In this document: positions 1 through 7,587 of the stretch, piece by piece | Position numbering within the stretch: position 1 is the stretch's first letter | Layout: each line of letters opens with the position of its first letter | Source: Alphaproteobacteria bacterium HGW-Alphaproteobacteria-7 | GTDB taxonomy: Bacteria > Pseudomonadota > Alphaproteobacteria > Sphingomonadales > Sphingomonadaceae | NCBI GenBank assembly: GCA_002842735.1 | Contig: PHEB01000001.1 | Span: 124,001 to 188,000, forward strand | DNA length: 64,000 nucleotides | Direction: 5' to 3' | Program-made: the position numbers and the translations under genes | The notes under the pieces: model-generated | Databases searched by the model: none | Seen by the model: only the letters and a program-made list of their open reading frames with translations | What the model was told of the DNA's origin: nothing

Positions 1-319
1 GCCCCGCACTGGTGGTCAGCACAGCAACCACCTCACTATCGTCCACTCGGCGAAGGCGCTTGATCAATTCACCAAGGCCATAGCCCGATGTTGGTTCGCC
101 CTCCTGCGGGGCCATGCCTTGGCGCAGCTTCCACAATTGCACCACATTCAGCCGGTCAACCATGCGGCCCGCCATGCAATCGGCGCGCTGTTCATTGACG
201 CCTGCCTGCACCAATGCGCCCGCAACCTGCCGTTCGATCAGCGGGTTGGCGAGGCCGCTATACACCGCCCCGCCCACGAGCACGGCGAGCAGCAGAAAAA
301 GGATGATCAGCTTGCGCAT
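1..319 (-). CDS. small membrane-anchored hypothetical protein (C-terminus cut off by window edge)
   Basis: Reverse-strand frame from ATG at 319 reads MRKLIILFLLLAVLVGGAVYSGLANPLIERQVAGALVQAGVNEQRADCMAGRMVDRLNVVQLWKLRQG..., open to position 1; hydrophobic N-terminus. Confidence 0.65.
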   Translation of the reverse strand, partial: MRKLIILFLLLAVLVGGAVYSGLANPLIERQVAGALVQAGVNEQRADCMAGRMVDRLNVVQLWKLRQGMAPQEGEPTSGYGLGELIKRLRRVDDSEVVAVLTTSAG

Positions 320-344
320 CAGCGGCTTGCCTTCATTTGTTGTC

Positions 345-450
345 GCATCGCCGAGAAGCCGAAAACCGGTTCCCACTTTTCGGCGCGATGCTCAGTTATT
401 GTCGCATCGCCGAGAAGCCGAAAACCGGTTCCCACTTTTCGGCGCGATGC
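345..450. repeat. tandem pair (period 59 bp) of a 47-bp palindromic repeat GCATCGCCGAGAAGCCGAAAACCGGTTCCCACTTTTCGGCGCGATGC
   Basis: Identical 47-mers at 345-391 and 404-450; ends are inverted GCATCGC/GCGATGC with an inner CCGAAAA/TTTTCGG hairpin. Confidence 0.95.
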
Positions 451-1950
451 TTAATCGAGCGATTTGACGATTTCCTCGACCATCTTCTTGGCGTCGGCCA
501 GCAGCATCACGGTCTGGTTCATGTAGAACACGTCGTTATCGACCCCGGCATAGCCGACACCGCCCATCGACCGCTTGATGAAGAACACCTGCTTGGCCTT
601 GTCGACATCAAACACCGGCATTCCGTAGATCGGTGAGGATTTGTCGGTCTTGGCCGCAGGGTTCACCACGTCGTTCGCGCCGATGATGAAGGCAACATCG
701 GCCTGCGCGAATTCGGAGTTGATGTCTTCGAGTTCAAACACCTCGTCATAAGGCACGGATGCTTCGGCGAGCAGCACGTTCATGTGCCCCGGCATCCGCC
801 CTGCGACGGGGTGGATGGCGTATTTCACGTCCACACCCTTTTCCTTGAGCTTGTCGCCCATTTCGCGCAGCGCGTGCTGGGCCTGCGCCACCGCCATGCC
901 GTAACCGGGGATGATGATGACGCTTTCGGCCTGTTCGAGCATATAGGCCGCGTCTTCGGCGCTGCCCTGTTTATAGGGCCTCTGTTCGCGCGCGCCGCCT
1001 GCGCCGCCTGCATCGGGCGCTGCGCCGAACCCGCCTGCGATCACCGAAATGAAGCTGCGGTTCATCGCGCGACACATGATGTAACTGAGGATCGCGCCAG
1101 AACTGCCGACCAGCGCGCCGGTGATAATCATCGCGCTGTTGCCGAGCGTAAAGCCCATCGCCGCTGCGGCCCAGCCCGAATAGGAGTTGAGCATCGACAC
1201 CACCACGGGCATATCCGCCCCGCCGATCGGGATGATCAGCAGGAAACCGATGATGAAGGCCAGCACCGCAATGGCGATCACCAGATAGCCTTCACCCGCG
1301 CCGCCTTCGGGCGAGATGGTGTAAATCCCGATCAGCGCCAGAATCGCGATCAGCGTGCCGAGGTTGATGACGTGCCGCCCCGGCAGCATGATCGGTGAAC
1401 CGCTCATCCGGCCCGACAATTTCAGGAACGCGATGACGCTCCCCGAGAAAGTGATCGCCCCGATGGCTATGCCAAGGCCGAGTTCCACGCGGCTGACCGC
1501 TAGAATCTGATCCGCCGCATCGGTAATCCCGAACGCCGCCGGGTTCAGCCACGCGGCAAAGCCCACCACCACCGCGGCAAGGCCGACGAGACTGTGGAAG
1601 CCTGCAACCAGTTCGGGCATCTGGGTCATCGCAATGCGGCGAGCGACGGTGACGCCAATGATCCCGCCAAGGAAAATCGCGATGCCGATCTCGGCAATGT
1701 TGGCAATGTCGTGGGTGACAAGCGTCGTCACCACCGCGATTCCCATGCCGATCATGCCATTGCGGTTGCCCGCCTGGCTGGTCGCCGGGCTGGAAAGCCC
1801 GCGCAGCGCGAGGATGAAGAACACGCCCGCGATCAGGTAAGCGAGCATCGCCCAGGCAGGCGTGCCGCCTTCGCCGCCACCTGCCGCATAGGCGGGGGTC
1901 GCAAACAAAAACATCGTCATCGCGAGAAGCGAAGCGACGAAGCGATCCAT
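451..1950 (-). CDS. pntB: NAD(P) transhydrogenase subunit beta
   Basis: LAYLIAGVFFILALRGLSSPATSQAGNRNGMIGM... and C-terminal NADP domain (ADVAFIIGANDVVNPAAKTDKSSPIYGMPVFDVDKAKQVFFIKRSMGGVGYAGVDNDVF). Start assigned to MDRFVASLLAM at 1950; the ORF is open to 2046. Confidence 0.93.
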   Translation of the reverse strand: MDRFVASLLAMTMFLFATPAYAAGGGEGGTPAWAMLAYLIAGVFFILALRGLSSPATSQAGNRNGMIGMGIAVVTTLVTHDIANIAEIGIAIFLGGIIGVTVARRIAMTQMPELVAGFHSLVGLAAVVVGFAAWLNPAAFGITDAADQILAVSRVELGLGIAIGAITFSGSVIAFLKLSGRMSGSPIMLPGRHVINLGTLIAILALIGIYTISPEGGAGEGYLVIAIAVLAFIIGFLLIIPIGGADMPVVVSMLNSYSGWAAAAMGFTLGNSAMIITGALVGSSGAILSYIMCRAMNRSFISVIAGGFGAAPDAGGAGGAREQRPYKQGSAEDAAYMLEQAESVIIIPGYGMAVAQAQHALREMGDKLKEKGVDVKYAIHPVAGRMPGHMNVLLAEASVPYDEVFELEDINSEFAQADVAFIIGANDVVNPAAKTDKSSPIYGMPVFDVDKAKQVFFIKRSMGGVGYAGVDNDVFYMNQTVMLLADAKKMVEEIVKSLD

Positions 1951-2018
1951 GGCCGAACCGCGCGTGGCGAGCGCCGGTCCATGGATTGCCGCAGCGACTA
2001 CGTCGCCTCGCAATGACG
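1915..2018. repeat. CGTCATTGCGAG-type palindromic repeat, copy 1 (overlaps pntB 5' end)
   Basis: CGTCATCGCGAG..GCGATCCATGG .. CCATGGATTGC..CTCGCAATGACG; same architecture at 21151, 27296 and 39842. Confidence 0.9.
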
Positions 2019-2042
2019 AAGTCTGAGAGAAGCGCCCCATCC

Positions 2043-2324
2043 TCACTTCTCCTTCTTCTTGTACATCGCGAGCATGCGCTGCGTGACCGCGAACCCGCCG
2101 AAAATGTTGATGCTGGCCAGAACCACCCCGAACAGGCCGAAATACTTCGCCACCGGGCTCTGCGCCTCAGCCGCCGCAATCAGCGCGCCGACGATAATCA
2201 CCGAGGAGATCGCATTGGTCACCGCCATCAGCGGCGTGTGCAGCGCCGGTGTGACCGACCAGACAACGTAATAGCCCACGAAACAGGCCAGCACGAAGAT
2301 CGAGAGGATTGAGATGAAGTCCAT
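2043..2324 (-). CDS. pntAB: NAD(P) transhydrogenase subunit alpha, transmembrane part (PntAB)
   Basis: MDFISILSIFVLACFVGYYVVWSVTPALHTPLMAVTNAISSVIIVGALIAA...; overlaps the pntB ORF. Confidence 0.92.
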   Translation of the reverse strand: MDFISILSIFVLACFVGYYVVWSVTPALHTPLMAVTNAISSVIIVGALIAAAEAQSPVAKYFGLFGVVLASINIFGGFAVTQRMLAMYKKKEK

Positions 2325-2327
2325 TGG

Positions 2328-2798
2328 TTACGCAGCCTCCCCGGCACGGGGAGGGGGACCAGCCGCAGGCTGGTGGAGGGGACTCGCCACACGCGCAACG
2401 ATGGCTTGCGCCGCGTCGCTCGCATCACGCAGCACACGCTGTGCCGAGACCCTCAAAACCCTGAACCCGTTTTCTTTCAGAAATGAAACGCGACGCTCGT
2501 CAAACTTGGCACGGTCGATGTTGTCATGCGCGCTCCCATCGACTTCCACGACGAAGCGTTCCGAAACGCAGCAGAAATCGACCACATAGGGGCCGATCGG
2601 GTGCTGTCTGCGGAACTTGTAACCGCCCGGGCGCTGCCGCAGCAATTGCCACAATGTCCGTTCCGGCAGGCTCATGTCCTTGCGCAGTTGACGTGCGAGG
2701 ATCACCTCGGGCCTTGCGACGAACCGCGAGTCCCCACCACCGCGCTGCGCGCGGTCCCCCTCCCCGTTCCGGGGAGGATTTGATGCCGCAAGGCTCAC
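2328..2798 (-). CDS. DUF559 domain protein (Vsr-like endonuclease fold)
   Basis: ARQLRKDMSLPERTLWQLLRQRPGGYKFRRQHPIGPYVVDFCCVSERFVVEVDGSAHD...DERRVSFLKENGFRVLRV is the typical DUF559 signature. GTG start overlaps pntAA stop. Confidence 0.9.
   Translation of the reverse strand: MSLAASNPPRNGEGDRAQRGGGDSRFVARPEVILARQLRKDMSLPERTLWQLLRQRPGGYKFRRQHPIGPYVVDFCCVSERFVVEVDGSAHDNIDRAKFDERRVSFLKENGFRVLRVSAQRVLRDASDAAQAIVARVASPLHQPAAGPPPRAGEAA
2336..2785. mobile_element. candidate compact cassette: ~50-bp terminal inverted repeats flanking the DUF559 gene
   Basis: Left CCTCCCCGGCACGGGGAGGGGGACCAGCCGCAGGCTGGTGGAGGGGACTCGC versus reverse complement of right CCTCCCCGGAACGGGGAGGGGGACCGCGCGCAGCGCGGTGGTGGGGACTCGC. 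Confidence 0.6.
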
Positions 2799-3916
2799 CC
2801 CAACAGCCTTTCATTCACAACCTTGCCGCCCTGCGTCAGCCGGATCGCATTGCCGATTTCCTCGTCGAGCACGGGCTTGCCCGCCTCCTTGTCCCAGAAA
2901 GCCGAAAGGAAGTTGTAGTGGTTGCGCGCGAACAGTGCCGATGCGTCGGCGGGCAGGTGCGCGGGGGTGTTGGAATAGCCGATGATTTTGACCCCGTGCT
3001 TGACCACGACCTCATCCGGCTTCGACCCTTCGACATTGCCGCCCTGCGCCACCGCAAGATCGAAGATCACGCTGCCGGGCTTCATCGTCGCGATCTGCGC
3101 ATCGGTGATGAGGCGCGGCGCAGCACGGCCCGGGATCAGCGCGGTGGTGATGACGATGTCCTGCTTGGCAATATGCGAACTCACCAGCTCGGCCTGCGCC
3201 TTCTGGTATTCCTCGCTCATTTCGGTAGCATAGCCGCCCGAACCTTCGCCTTCGATCCCGGCGACATTTTCAACGAAAATCGGTTTCGCGCCGAGCGACT
3301 GGATCTGTTCTTTGGTCGCGGAACGCACGTCGGTAGCTGAAACCTGCGCGCCCAGCCGCCGTGCGGTGGCAATCGCCTGAAGCCCCGCCACGCCCACGCC
3401 CATGATGAAGGCGCGCGCGGCCTGCACAGTGCCCGCCGCCGTCATCATCATCGGGAAGGCGCGGCCATAGGTATCCGCCGCCGCCAGCACCGCCTTGTAT
3501 CCGGCGAGGTTCGATTGTGACGACAGCACGTCCATCGACTGCGCGCGGGTGATGCGCGGCATGAACTCCATGCTCAATGCCTCAAACCCGGCCGCAGCAT
3601 AGGCATCCACCACATCGCGCCGCGTGAAAGGATCGAACAGCGCAGCCACCCACGCGCCGGGCCGCGCGCCTTTCAGCAGCGCCACGTCAGGCGCCTGAAT
3701 GCCTAGCACAATGTCGGCGTCCTTCACCGTTGCGGCAGCGGTGCCAAGGCTCGCGCCCGCTTCACCATAGGCCGCATCGGTGACAGAAGCCGTCACACCC
3801 GCCCCCTTTTCAACCGCGACATCGAGGCCCAGCGCGGCGAATTTCTTGACCGTTTCCGGCGAGGCGGCAACGCGCGTCTCACCGGGCGCGCGTTCTTTCA
3901 GGATCGCGATTTTCAC
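2795..3916 (-). CDS. pntAA: NAD(P) transhydrogenase subunit alpha part 1
   Basis: MKIAILKERAPGETRVAASPETVKKFAALGLDVAVEKGAG..., alanine dehydrogenase/PNT family. Confidence 0.95.
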   Translation of the reverse strand: MKIAILKERAPGETRVAASPETVKKFAALGLDVAVEKGAGVTASVTDAAYGEAGASLGTAAATVKDADIVLGIQAPDVALLKGARPGAWVAALFDPFTRRDVVDAYAAAGFEALSMEFMPRITRAQSMDVLSSQSNLAGYKAVLAAADTYGRAFPMMMTAAGTVQAARAFIMGVGVAGLQAIATARRLGAQVSATDVRSATKEQIQSLGAKPIFVENVAGIEGEGSGGYATEMSEEYQKAQAELVSSHIAKQDIVITTALIPGRAAPRLITDAQIATMKPGSVIFDLAVAQGGNVEGSKPDEVVVKHGVKIIGYSNTPAHLPADASALFARNHYNFLSAFWDKEAGKPVLDEEIGNAIRLTQGGKVVNERLLG

Positions 3917-3928
3917 CCGCGGCGCGCC

Positions 3929-4051
3929 TTAATCGGCGATCAGCGCGAGAATGATGAACACAATCACCGCAACAATCGGCACCGCCCATTTCAGCGTGGC
4001 CATGAAACCGCCAAAAGTTGCCTGGGCTTTTTCCATATCGTGAACTGTCAT
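3929..4051 (-). CDS. aa3-type cytochrome c oxidase subunit IV-like small membrane protein (40 aa)
   Basis: MTVHDMEKAQATFGGFMATLKWAVPIVAVIVFIILALIAD; single TM helix with the alphaproteobacterial small COX IV pattern. Confidence 0.7.
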   Translation of the reverse strand: MTVHDMEKAQATFGGFMATLKWAVPIVAVIVFIILALIAD

Positions 4052-4296
4052 TATCCTTGTTTCCCCTTGGGCGTTCCAAACCGCAAGCGCGCGTCTGGTT
4101 GCCGAAAAAACATGCCTGCAATCGGCACCTGTTTTCCTCGTATCGAAGCGGGAGCGCTATCTCAAGTCACCATTCATGACAGGCGGGGACATCGCTGCAA
4201 ACAGCCTTAATCCCGTTTTTACCTCCTTGCCCTATTCATTGTGGATTGTGTCATCCGGGGACTCGTGCCCGGGCTGAGGGAAAGTGAGCGGCAAGG

Positions 4297-5745
4297 TTGA
4301 TGGCTGAGATGGATTGCCACCCAGACGCGCACAGCGATGCGCGAATCGTGATGCTGATCGATGATGAGCCGGCGCAGTCGCGCCTGATCACCGCGATTGC
4401 CGCTCGCGATGGCTGGCGCACCATTGTCGCCGCCGATGCCGAAACCGCGATTGCGATGCTCGGCACGCGCGAAGGGATGCAGCTGTCGGCAATCCTGCTC
4501 GATCAATGGGTGCCGGGCGATGATGCCTGCAAACTGATCGCCGAATTGAAATCGCGCCGCCCCGCGCTGCCGATCCTGATGCTCACAACCAGCGCATCAC
4601 CGCTGCTCGCGGTTGAGGCGATGCGCGCCGGGGCCAGCGATTATCTGGTCAAGCCGGTCGCTCCCGATCGGTTGATGGAGGCGCTGCGCAGCGTTACCAC
4701 CCGCGAAACGGCGCGCGATGAACTCGCCCCGCTGACGGAGAAAATGTCCGCCAGCCTCGATTTCGATGCGATGATCGGCACCGCCCCGCAATTCCGCACT
4801 GCGCTGGCACAGGCGGCCAAGGCCGCGCGCGGCCACGGCCATGTGTTGATCGAAGGCGAAACCGGCACCGGCAAGGAAATGCTGATGCGCGCGATGCACG
4901 CCGCCAGCCCGCGTTCCAAGGAGCCGCTGCGGATCATCAACCTCGCCAGCATTCCGCCCGGATCGATCGAATCGGTATTGTTCGGGCATGAACCCGGATC
5001 GTTTCCCGGCGCGTTTGATCGCCAGATCGGCGCATTCCAGCATTGCGACGGCGGCACGCTGGTGCTCGACGAAATCGACCGCCTGACCCCGGCGCTGCAA
5101 CAGCGGCTGGGCGATGCGCTGGACAGCGGGATCATCCGTCCGGTTGGCGCGAGCTATGGCTTCCGGGTCGATGTGCGGCTGCTGGTGACCAGCAATGTCG
5201 GGCTCGACCGGATTGTAGGTGCCAGCCAGTTCGATGCCGGACTCGCGGCGAAGTTGGGGAGCACCCGGATCGTGCTGCCGCCCCTGCGCGAACGCGTGGG
5301 CGATATTCCCGCGCTGACCCGCCATTTCCTCGCCCGGATTGGCGAACAACCCGGGCTGAACCATCTGTCCGTATCCGATAGCGCCTTGGCGTTGCTCGCC
5401 GCCTATGACTGGCCGGGCAATGTCCGCCAGCTGCAATCGGTGTTGTTCCGCGCCGCGGTCTATTGCGAAGACAACTCGCTCACCGCGGACAGTTTCCCGC
5501 AATTGTCCGAAATGCTGGGCGAACAAGGCAGCGTCACGGTGGCGAGCGCGCATGAAGGGGTGGGCATCATGCTCTACACCCCCGACGGCAACCTGCGCCC
5601 GCTGGAGGATATCGAGGCTGACGTCATCCGCCTCGCCATCGGCCATTATCGCGGCCGCATGACCGAAGTGGCGCGGCGGCTGGGGATCGGGCGCTCGACG
5701 CTCTATCGCAAGCTTTCCGATCTCGGGATTGATAACGCGGCCTAA
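4297..5745 (+). CDS. NtrC-like response regulator (receiver + AAA+ + Fis HTH) with degenerate GAFTGA
   Basis: Receiver VMLIDDEPAQ..ILLDQWVPG..; AAA+ GETGTGKE and GGTLVLDEI; C-terminal MTEVARRLGIGRSTLYRKL. The true start may be the ATG at 4300 or 4309. Confidence 0.9.
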   Translation: MMAEMDCHPDAHSDARIVMLIDDEPAQSRLITAIAARDGWRTIVAADAETAIAMLGTREGMQLSAILLDQWVPGDDACKLIAELKSRRPALPILMLTTSASPLLAVEAMRAGASDYLVKPVAPDRLMEALRSVTTRETARDELAPLTEKMSASLDFDAMIGTAPQFRTALAQAAKAARGHGHVLIEGETGTGKEMLMRAMHAASPRSKEPLRIINLASIPPGSIESVLFGHEPGSFPGAFDRQIGAFQHCDGGTLVLDEIDRLTPALQQRLGDALDSGIIRPVGASYGFRVDVRLLVTSNVGLDRIVGASQFDAGLAAKLGSTRIVLPPLRERVGDIPALTRHFLARIGEQPGLNHLSVSDSALALLAAYDWPGNVRQLQSVLFRAAVYCEDNSLTADSFPQLSEMLGEQGSVTVASAHEGVGIMLYTPDGNLRPLEDIEADVIRLAIGHYRGRMTEVARRLGIGRSTLYRKLSDLGIDNAA

Positions 5746-5786
5746 TTTTCGGGTGAATAACCCGTTGACCCAGATTGAGATAGCGA

Positions 5787-6650
5787 ATGTCGGTGTTATC
5801 TTGCCGTATGAGCAAGGCCACACCAACCTATCAGCAAAGGCTATTTTCGGATGAGCAGCTCGGATTGCGCTCTCATGACGAGATAGTTCGCTGGGTAGAT
5901 CAGCGGACTAAGTTTGGGATTGGAACGCTTTTGCGAGCGCTTCAGGTTCCGCATGTCGAGGACGAAGATGGAGCCTGTCGGGCTTGGGGAAGTGATTACA
6001 TAGATCTCGACGATTTTCAGTATTCGGATGATCGGTCCGCCTGCCGTATGATCCGGCTTCTTTTGAGGGATACCAAACCGAAGTATCCCCGAGCGCCAAA
6101 AGTTATCGTAAACCCACCGAAATGGGAACTCCCGGTTCGTGGGCCGCGTGGAGGCGTCATAGGTTTTTTCGATCTCGCGTTCTCGGTCAAAATCTTCCAG
6201 CCGTGCCTAGATATCAAGACGGTTAATGAACTTCCAATAACCAAGGATTCGCTCACGGATCGTCTCGACAAATTATTCGGCAAATATTCATCTGGAATTT
6301 GGGCTGATCACAGGATCGCGGTCGAGGACTACAAGGAATGGAGCCAGTGCCCGTATGAAATCTCTGACTTGCTGGCGATCATAAGGCACCGTTACGGAAC
6401 AATCGGCATAAAGGATTTTAGCTGGGGGCAGTACGACTCTTTGGCTGAGACCCATGATGTGTACGTCGAAGCAAAAACAGAGGTGAGAAGCGCGGGAGAG
6501 TTACTGCGACAAATGAACCTCTATCGGGCTCATACGCCAAGTAGAGGCAATAAGTTTCTGGTAGTAGCTCCACGGGATAAGGTGCCGACCGAACTAGAAG
6601 AAATTCTCAATGAGCAGGGAATTTATTTCTTAGCATACCAGTCAAATTAG
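5787..6650 (+). CDS. hypothetical protein with PD-(D/E)XK nuclease-like motif
   Basis: GGVIGFFDLAFSV...DVYVEAKTEVRSAGELLRQMNLYRAHTP...NKFLVVAPR resembles PD-(D/E)XK core followed by QxxxY; noticeably lower GC than neighbours. Alternative ATG at 5808. Confidence 0.7.
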   Translation: MSVLSCRMSKATPTYQQRLFSDEQLGLRSHDEIVRWVDQRTKFGIGTLLRALQVPHVEDEDGACRAWGSDYIDLDDFQYSDDRSACRMIRLLLRDTKPKYPRAPKVIVNPPKWELPVRGPRGGVIGFFDLAFSVKIFQPCLDIKTVNELPITKDSLTDRLDKLFGKYSSGIWADHRIAVEDYKEWSQCPYEISDLLAIIRHRYGTIGIKDFSWGQYDSLAETHDVYVEAKTEVRSAGELLRQMNLYRAHTPSRGNKFLVVAPRDKVPTELEEILNEQGIYFLAYQSN

Positions 6651-6661
6651 TCGGGATCAAA

Positions 6662-7441
6662 GTGGCTTATATAGAGGCGGACATGACGAGTGCCTACTGC
6701 TTCACCGGGCGCAGCGCGCTCGTCACCGGGGCAGCTTCGGGGATCGGTGCGGCTGCGGCAAAGGCGCTTGCGGCGCGCGGTGCGGCGCGGCTGTTTCTGG
6801 TCGATATTGATGGCGCGGGGCTGGATGCGCTCGATTTACCGGGCGAAGTTCACCGCATTGTCGGCAGCGTCGCGGATGAGGCGCTTTGGCAGGCGTTAGA
6901 CCCCCGCTTGGCCGGGCTAGACCATGCCTTGGTCAATGCTGGGATCGGGTCTGGCGGGCCGATTGCGTCAATTTCGCTGGCCGAATGGCGCCGGGTGATG
7001 GCGGTCAATCTGGACGGTGCGTTCATGACTTTGGCGAGTTCGCTGCGGGCAATGGAACAACGCGGCGGCAGCGTGGTGGTGGTCGCCTCAGTCACCGGGA
7101 TCAAGCCGGTGCCGGGCATCGGCCCTTACGGCGTATCCAAGGCAGCAGTTGCTCACATGGCCCGTATTGCCGCTGCCGAAAATGCCAAACAAGGCATCCG
7201 TGTCAATGCGATAGCCCCCGGCGGGGTGGACACTGCGATCTGGGAAAGCGGCGCAGATTTTACAGCTTTGGTCGCAGCAATTGGCCGCGAGGCGACGATC
7301 AAGGCAATGGCCAAGACCACGCCGCTGGGCCGGTTTGCCACCTCAGAAGAAATGGCCGACAGCATCCTTTACCTGCTCAGCGATGCTGCTTCCAACATTA
7401 CCGGCCACGTGATGGTGTCGGACGGCGGCTTTACTCTCTGA
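6662..7441 (+). CDS. SDR family NAD(P)-dependent oxidoreductase
   Basis: ALVTGAASGIGAAAAKAL..., YGVSKAAVAHM, C-terminal SNITGHVMVSDGGFTL. Start may be ATG at 6683. Confidence 0.92.
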   Translation: MAYIEADMTSAYCFTGRSALVTGAASGIGAAAAKALAARGAARLFLVDIDGAGLDALDLPGEVHRIVGSVADEALWQALDPRLAGLDHALVNAGIGSGGPIASISLAEWRRVMAVNLDGAFMTLASSLRAMEQRGGSVVVVASVTGIKPVPGIGPYGVSKAAVAHMARIAAAENAKQGIRVNAIAPGGVDTAIWESGADFTALVAAIGREATIKAMAKTTPLGRFATSEEMADSILYLLSDAASNITGHVMVSDGGFTL

Positions 7442-7482
7442 TTTTTATGCAGTTTTTCTTATCATCCCAACAGGGAGGAAAA

Positions 7483-7498
7483 TGTTTCACGTGAAACA
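7483..7498. promoter_or_regulatory. parS: parS centromere site (perfect)
   Basis: TGTTTCACGTGAAACA, exact match to the conserved ParB-binding 16-mer; intergenic. Confidence 0.95.
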
Positions 7499-7587
7499 TT
7501 AGTAGAACATCACAATGTAACGCCCGTGTCGACCGGAGTGTTACAGTCGCCCCGCATGAGGATGTGCCAGGGGTTGGAAAGGCCGTC

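Noticed and set aside
345-450. CRISPR-like interpretation of the tandem 47-mers
   Set aside because: Only two copies with a 12-bp spacer, internally palindromic, no cas genes nearby.
2043-3916. pntA split as a frameshifted pseudogene
   Set aside because: Alphaproteobacteria normally encode PntA as two proteins; both parts are intact apart from the DUF559 cassette between them.
4597-5826. 409-aa minus-strand ORF opposite the NtrC-like regulator
   Set aside because: Antisense shadow ORF; the plus-strand regulator has clear domain motifs.
7516-7545. TGTAAC..GTTACA inverted repeat next to the first parS
   Set aside because: Only 6-bp arms with no conserved partner in the window; too weak to call.
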